Below are positions 44,402-48,603 of a stretch of 48,603 bases of DNA, one piece after another. How positions within the stretch are numbered: the first letter of the stretch is position 1; each line of letters begins with the position of its first letter. The notes below the pieces were generated by a model. It ran no database searches. It worked only from the letters and a program-made list of their open reading frames with translations, and was not told the origin of the DNA. The translations under genes were made by a program, and so were the position numbers. The DNA is taken from contig NZ_JAAAMT010000046.1 in assembly GCF_009905435.1 (NCBI RefSeq), positions 1 through 48,603 on the forward strand. Reading direction: 5' to 3'. Origin of the DNA: Pseudomonas sp. R5(2019). GTDB lineage: Bacteria > Pseudomonadota > Gammaproteobacteria > Pseudomonadales > Pseudomonadaceae.

Positions 44402-45451
44402 ATGGATATCAAGAGCGCGCTGAACCGTATTGTCAGCCAGCTGGACCTGAGCACCGAAGAAATGCGCGACGTCATGCGCGAAATCATGACCGGCCAATGC
44501 ACTGAAGCCCAGATTGGCGCTTTCATGATGGGCATGCGCATGAAAAGCGAGAGCATCGACGAGATCGTCGGCGCGGTCTCGGCCATGCGCGAGCTGGCCG
44601 ACAAGGTCGAGCTGCAGAACCTGGATGGTGTTGTCGATGTGGTCGGGACTGGCGGCGATGGCGCCAATATTTTCAACGTCTCCACCGCCTCGGCCTTCGT
44701 GGTCTCGGCGGCGGGCTGCACCGTGGCCAAGCATGGCAACCGGGCGGTGTCGGGCAAGAGTGGCAGCGCGGACCTGCTTGAGGCCGCCGGTATCTACCTG
44801 AACCTGACGCCGGTACAGGTTGCACGCTGTATCGAGAGCGTCGGCATCGGTTTCATGTTTGCCCAGGCGCACCACGGCGCCATGAAGCATGCAGCCGGTC
44901 CGCGCCGTGATCTGGGCCTGCGGACCTTGTTCAATATGCTCGGCCCGCTTACGAATCCGGCCGGGGTTCGTCATCAGGTCGTCGGCGTGTTCAACCAGGC
45001 CCTGTGCCGGCCGCTGGCCGAAGTGCTGCTGCGTCTGGGCAGCAAGCATGTACTGGTGGTGCATTCGCAGGATGGCCTGGATGAATTCAGCCTCGCAGCC
45101 CCCACTTTTGTGGCGGAACTAAAAGACGGCCAGATCACCGAATACTGGGTGCAGCCAGAAGACCTGGGCATCAAGAGCCAGAGCCTCTACGGCTTGGTGG
45201 TTGATAGCCCGGCTGCCTCGCTGGAATTGATCCGCGACGCCCTGGGGCGACGCAAGACTGAACATGGCCAGAAGGCCGCGGAAATGATCGTGCTCAATGC
45301 CGGTGCCGCGCTGTATGCGGCTGACCATGCATCGAGCCTCAGGGAAGGTGTGGCTCTGGCCCACGACGCCTTGCACACCGGCCTGGCCCGGGAAAAGCTC
45401 GAAGAGCTGGGTGCCTTTACCGCGGTGTTCAAGCAGGAGAATGAAGGATGA
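44402..45451 (+). CDS. trpD: Anthranilate phosphoribosyltransferase TrpD
   Basis: The 349-residue enzyme joins anthranilate to PRPP. The PRPP loop GTGGDGANIFNVSTASA is at about residues 82-98, and KHGNRAVSGKSGSADLLE follows with anthranilate-binding residues. It starts 10 bases after trpG and overlaps trpC by 4 bases. Confidence 0.97.
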   Translation: MDIKSALNRIVSQLDLSTEEMRDVMREIMTGQCTEAQIGAFMMGMRMKSESIDEIVGAVSAMRELADKVELQNLDGVVDVVGTGGDGANIFNVSTASAFVVSAAGCTVAKHGNRAVSGKSGSADLLEAAGIYLNLTPVQVARCIESVGIGFMFAQAHHGAMKHAAGPRRDLGLRTLFNMLGPLTNPAGVRHQVVGVFNQALCRPLAEVLLRLGSKHVLVVHSQDGLDEFSLAAPTFVAELKDGQITEYWVQPEDLGIKSQSLYGLVVDSPAASLELIRDALGRRKTEHGQKAAEMIVLNAGAALYAADHASSLREGVALAHDALHTGLAREKLEELGAFTAVFKQENEG

Positions 45452-46284
45452 GTGTACCGACGGTTCTGGAGAACATTCTTGCCCGCAAGGCCGAGGAAGT
45501 AGCCGAGCGGCGAGCCAAGGTCAGTCTGCTGGAGCTTGAGCGTCTGGCAGCTCAGGCCGACGCGCCCCGTGGCTTCGCCCAGGCGCTGATCGACCAGGCG
45601 GCGCGCAAGCAACCGGCTATCATTGCCGAGATCAAGAAGGCTTCGCCGAGCAAGGGCGTGATTCGCGAACATTTCATCCCTGATGAAATCGCCGTGAGCT
45701 ACGAAAAGGGCGGTGCGACCTGCCTGTCGGTGTTGACCGATATCGATTATTTCCAGGGTGCTGACCTCTACCTGCAGCAGGCGCGCTCCGCGTGCAGGTT
45801 GCCGGTCATCCGCAAGGATTTCATGATCGACCCATACCAGGTCGTCGAGGCCCGGGCATTGGGCGCCGATTGTGTGCTGTTGATTGTCTCCGCCCTGGAT
45901 GACGTGAAAATGGCCGAACTGGCGTCGGTGGCCAAGGGCGTCGGCTTGGATGTGCTGGTTGAAGTGCATGATGGCGATGAGCTGGAGCGTGCGTTGAAAA
46001 TCCTCGATACGCCGTTGGTGGGGATCAACAACCGCAACCTGCACACCTTCGAGGTGAGCCTGGAAACCACGCTGGACCTGCTGCCCCGCGTACCGCGTGA
46101 TCGGTTGGTCATTACCGAGAGCGGTATCCTCAACCGTGCCGATGTCGAGTTGATGGAAATCAACGAAGTGTATTCGTTCCTGGTCGGTGAAGCCTTCATG
46201 CGTGCCGAAGACCCAGGGCTTGAGCTACAGCGGCTGTTCTTCCCGGAGCGCGCCGCGGCTATCACCGTTTCACCTTTGGACTGA
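45448..46284 (+). CDS. trpC: Indole-3-glycerol phosphate synthase TrpC
   Basis: This 278-residue monofunctional TIM-barrel enzyme closes the indole ring. Catalytic residues lie in IAEIKKASPSKGVIRE (Glu and Lys), VIRKDFMIDPYQV, GINNRNLHTFEV and ITESGI. There is no TrpF fusion, as expected for Pseudomonas. Its start ATGA overlaps trpD, and a strong terminator 8 bases after the stop closes the operon. Confidence 0.97.
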   Translation: MSVPTVLENILARKAEEVAERRAKVSLLELERLAAQADAPRGFAQALIDQAARKQPAIIAEIKKASPSKGVIREHFIPDEIAVSYEKGGATCLSVLTDIDYFQGADLYLQQARSACRLPVIRKDFMIDPYQVVEARALGADCVLLIVSALDDVKMAELASVAKGVGLDVLVEVHDGDELERALKILDTPLVGINNRNLHTFEVSLETTLDLLPRVPRDRLVITESGILNRADVELMEINEVYSFLVGEAFMRAEDPGLELQRLFFPERAAAITVSPLD

Positions 46285-46291
46285 TCCACTG

Positions 46292-46316
46292 AAAAGCCGG
46301 CGATGCCGGCTTTTTT
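46292..46316 (+). terminator. Rho-independent terminator of trpEGDC
   Basis: AAAAGCCGGC (46292-46301) pairs with GCCGGCTTTT around a GAT loop, and the T-run reaches 46316. This is a textbook terminator, with A-run and T-run making it potentially bidirectional. Confidence 0.93.
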
Positions 46317-46336
46317 GCATCGATAAGGTTGCTGAT

Positions 46337-47044
46337 ATGACGTTTGAACCTGTTGCCTTGACCGTCGAAGCCGGTCTGCATGCCGAACAGGATTTGCTGG
46401 CTGCCGTGTGTGCGGGCGAGCAATCCCATGGCTTGCTGTGCTGGCAGCCGACGGATCGTGCGCTGGTGATGCCTCGGCGCATGAGCCGGTTGGCTGATTT
46501 CGAAGAGGCCTGCGGTGAGCTGGCAATTTCCGGCTGGCCAGTGCTGTTGCGTGAAACCGGTGGCGAGCCGGTGCCCCAATCACCTGCCGTGCTGAACCTC
46601 GCATTGGTGTACGCCGCGCCGCGCAGCGAAGGTGACCATGGCCGGATCGAAGCTGCCTACGAGCGACTTTGCCAACCCTTGTGTGGTCTGTTGAGCGAGT
46701 GGGGCGGTGAGGCGGGTGTCGGTGCGATCGAGGGCGCATTCTGTGACGGTCGCTATAACGTCAATTTGAATGGCCGAAAACTCGTCGGTACGGCCCAGCG
46801 CTGGCGCCAGGGCATGGGTAGCAAGCGTCCAGTGGTGTTGGTGCACGGTGCCTTGCTGCTGGATAACGAGCGTGAGTCGATGGTCTTTGCGGTCAATCAG
46901 TTCAATGAAATCTGCAATCTTGAGCAACGCTGCCGTGCCGAGAGCCACATCGCGCTGCATGAAGTATTTCCCCAGGCGCCCTTGATCGAGCACCTGCTTC
47001 AGGTATACCGGGAAACACTCGACGCCATCCCTGTCGACGCTTAA
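46337..47044 (+). CDS. Lipoate-protein ligase A-like family protein
   Basis: The 235-residue protein resembles the catalytic domain of the BPL/LplA/LipB superfamily. The key block is NVNLNGRKLVGTAQRWRQG (about 146-164), where GRKLVGTAQ matches the lipoate-binding loop with its Lys. LplA's C-terminal accessory domain is absent, so it may be a lipoyl/octanoyl transferase or a related ligase rather than a full LplA. ATG 46337 is preceded by AAGG. Its last codon overlaps the vfr stop tail-to-tail. Exact substrate cannot be told from sequence. Confidence 0.75.
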   Translation: MTFEPVALTVEAGLHAEQDLLAAVCAGEQSHGLLCWQPTDRALVMPRRMSRLADFEEACGELAISGWPVLLRETGGEPVPQSPAVLNLALVYAAPRSEGDHGRIEAAYERLCQPLCGLLSEWGGEAGVGAIEGAFCDGRYNVNLNGRKLVGTAQRWRQGMGSKRPVVLVHGALLLDNERESMVFAVNQFNEICNLEQRCRAESHIALHEVFPQAPLIEHLLQVYRETLDAIPVDA

Positions 47045-47685
47045 CGCGTCCCGAAGACCACCATGGTCTTGCCTTTGACGTGAACCAGGCTGCGTTCTTC
47101 CAGGTCCTTGAGGACGCGGCCAACCATCTCACGTGAACAACCGACGATCCGGCCAATCTCCTGGCGGGTGATCTTGATCTGCATGCCATCAGGGTGGGTC
47201 ATGGCATCGGGTTGCTTGCACAACTCGAGCAGGCAGCGGGCAACCCGTCCGGTGACATCGAAAAAGGCCAGGTCACCGACCTTGCGGGTGGTATTGCGCA
47301 GGCGTTGAGCCATCTGGCTGCCCAGGGCATACAGTATTTCCGGCTCCTGTTCGGCCAGTTCGCGGAATTTGGCGTAGGTAATCTCGGCAACTTCGCATTC
47401 GGACTTGGCGCGAACCCAGGCGCTGCGCTGCTGTTCCTGACCGGCCGGCTCGAACAGGCCCAGTTCCCCGAAGAAATCCCCAGCGTTGAGGTAGGCAATG
47501 ATCATCTCGTGGCCGTCATCATCCTCGATCAGGATAGTGACCGAGCCTTTGATTATGAATGACAGGGTTTCAGAGCGATCACCGGCGCAGATGATACTGC
47601 TCTTGGCCGCATAGCGACGACGTTGGCAGTGAGCGAGGAGTTTGTCGACATTTTTGATTTTGGGTGCAAGGGTTGGAACGACCAT
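47041..47685 (-). CDS. vfr: cAMP-responsive transcriptional regulator Vfr (CRP family)
   Basis: This 214-residue regulator is the Pseudomonas CRP homologue. The cAMP-binding domain contains GDFFGELGLFEP and EQQRSAWVRAKSECE (the Arg-Ser pair that contacts cAMP), and the helix-turn-helix is KITRQEIGRIVGCSREMVGRVLK. In P. aeruginosa it controls virulence and motility; in fluorescens relatives its targets are less known. It is convergent with the lipoate-ligase-like gene: the two TAA stops share the palindrome TTAA. Confidence 0.96.
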   Translation of the reverse strand: MVVPTLAPKIKNVDKLLAHCQRRRYAAKSSIICAGDRSETLSFIIKGSVTILIEDDDGHEMIIAYLNAGDFFGELGLFEPAGQEQQRSAWVRAKSECEVAEITYAKFRELAEQEPEILYALGSQMAQRLRNTTRKVGDLAFFDVTGRVARCLLELCKQPDAMTHPDGMQIKITRQEIGRIVGCSREMVGRVLKDLEERSLVHVKGKTMVVFGTR

Positions 47686-47899
47686 GGCGCTATCCCGGAA
47701 TTGAGTGAAACCGAAGCAGTACAGTTCTTATTCAAGTCGCCTTCGGCTTGACGCCAGCGATTTGGCGCAGCTTAGCAGAGGCCTTGGCTTGTATCTGCAC
47801 ATACTTGATCGATTCCTTTACTTCGTTCTGAAGCGCGTTCGTCGGCGTTATGGGGCGCTGTGCTAAGCTGGCGACCTTTTTTACAGTGGAGTCCTGGTG

Positions 47900-48322
47900 A
47901 TGAAGGCGCGTATCCAGTGGGCCGGTGAGGCCATGTTTCTCGGTGAGTCGGGCAGCGGCCATGTGGTCGTAATGGACGGCCCACCCGAAAGCGGCGGCCG
48001 CAATCTGGGCGTGCGCCCTATGGAAATGCTGCTGCTGGGCCTGGGCGGGTGCAGCAACTTCGATGTGGTCAGCATTCTGAAAAAGTCGCGCCAGGCCGTG
48101 GAAAGCTGCGAAGCCTTCCTGGAAGCCGAACGGGCCGATGAAGATCCGAAAGTATTTACCAAGATCCATCTGCAATTTGTGGTCAAGGGACGTGGCTTGA
48201 AGGAAGCCCAGGTCAAGCGGGCGGTTGAGCTGTCAGCAGAAAAATACTGTTCAGCGTCGATCATGCTCGGGCGTGCCGGAGTGGAGATCACCCACGACTA
48301 CGAAATCGTCGAGCTGGGTTGA
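47900..48322 (+). CDS. OsmC family protein (YhfA-like)
   Basis: The 140-residue protein is of the OsmC/Ohr superfamily, small thiol-dependent hydroperoxide-reducing proteins. Two Cys in the expected places are visible: LGLGGCSNFDV (about 52) and EKYCSASIML (about 115). ATG 47900 is preferred over GTG 47897 because GGAG (47888-47891) sits eight bases before it. The position beside vfr is conserved in Pseudomonas. The substrate of this subfamily (YhfA-type) is not established. Confidence 0.9.
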   Translation: MKARIQWAGEAMFLGESGSGHVVVMDGPPESGGRNLGVRPMEMLLLGLGGCSNFDVVSILKKSRQAVESCEAFLEAERADEDPKVFTKIHLQFVVKGRGLKEAQVKRAVELSAEKYCSASIMLGRAGVEITHDYEIVELG

Positions 48323-48335
48323 TCCACTCGAACGC

Positions 48336-48361
48336 AAAAAGCCCTCGATGAGGGCTTTTTT
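48336..48361 (+). terminator. Terminator after the OsmC-family gene
   Basis: AAAAAGCCCTC (48336-48346) pairs with GAGGGCTTTTT around a GAT loop, starting 13 bases past the stop, with six T. Strong intrinsic terminator. Confidence 0.93.
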
Positions 48362-48390
48362 CAGACTGCTGACAAACCCAAATTTACCAA

Positions 48391-48494
48391 CTGTAGGAGC
48401 CGGGCTTGTCGGAGCGCCGAACCGCCGCGATACAGGCGCCGCGGTGCTCCTGATACAAGGCGGTGTCTTCATCGCAGGCAAGCCTTGCTCCTAT
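48391..48494. repeat. REPIN at the right edge
   Basis: A forward REP starts CTGTAGGAGCCGGGCTTGTC at 48391, with AGGAGC (48395) pairing to GCTCCT (48446-48451) around a GC-rich inner stem. An inverted REP follows (about 48459-48494), reading on the minus strand CATAGGAGCAAGGCTTGCCT then GCGATGAAGA. The nested pair is typical of fluorescens-group REPINs. Confidence 0.7.
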
Positions 48495-48603
48495 GTATGG
48501 ACTCGCCTCCTCAGTCAACCCACTTTCAAACACTGCTGCCCGGCTTGCATCTATGTATCAGGCCTATTCGAGGAAGCCGTCTTCGGCTTCTGGCCAACAT
48601 TGG

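Noticed and set aside
48564..48603. Possible C-terminus of a minus-strand gene (ends DGFLE then TAG)
   Set aside because: Only 13 codons are inside the window; plausible as the next chromosomal gene but cannot be supported.

Overview
The window looks like a chromosomal segment of a fluorescens-group Pseudomonas. The basis is gene content and order: rmcA-rpoD-dnaG-rpsU-tsaD-plsY-folB-folK-cca, yeaG/yeaH/spoVR, the lptD-surA-pdxA-rsmA-apaG-apaH run, amgK-murU, agtSR-agtABCD, rpe-gph-trpEGDC and vfr. Pseudomonas-type REP/REPIN repeats (TGTAGGAGC / TGTGGGAGC cores) lie between genes. Almost everything from 3.9 kb to the right edge is high-GC, densely packed core genome with start/stop overlaps, and needs little special explanation.

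Layout. 1-3832 is an accessory segment, visibly more AT-rich than the rest. It holds a 37-codon putative precursor peptide gene, a stand-alone YcaO-domain gene and a one-chain ABC exporter gene, all on the + strand, with RNA hairpins before and after the precursor gene. It ends next to a tRNA-Ile2 (CAT anticodon) gene, and an imperfect direct repeat of the tRNA 3' flank lies near position 135. 3864-12354 (- strand) holds tRNA-Ile2, the c-di-GMP enzyme rmcA, and rpoD, dnaG and rpsU. 12556-16429 holds tsaD, plsY, the folate genes folB/folK, and cca. 16490-21456 (- strand) is the stress module yeaG(prkA)-yeaH-spoVR. 21735-29292 (- strand) is the lptD-to-glpE run (outer-membrane biogenesis, PLP synthesis, rRNA methylation, Ap4A hydrolysis). 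29423-31878 (+) is amgK-murU (peptidoglycan recycling) and a DjlA-like co-chaperone. 31887-32864 (-) is a DUF3530 protein. 32952-40613 (+) is a two-component system followed by its ABC importer for delta-aminovalerate/GABA-type substrates. 40739-46284 (+) is rpe-gph and an uninterrupted trpEGDC operon with a strong terminator. 46337-48322 holds a lipoate-ligase-like gene, vfr (-) and an OsmC-family gene, then a REPIN.

Most interesting element: the YcaO cassette at 436-3612. Gene order, size of the small ORF, its strong Shine-Dalgarno and the hairpin between it and ycaO fit a ribosomally synthesised, post-translationally modified peptide (RiPP) locus. The putative precursor has no cysteine, and no dehydrogenase, E1-like or TfuA partner is visible in the window, so the modification cannot be named from sequence. 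A second point of interest is the trpE control region. Trp codons at the very end of gph lie in frame with what looks like a trp leader peptide, and a good -35/-10 pair sits inside gph.
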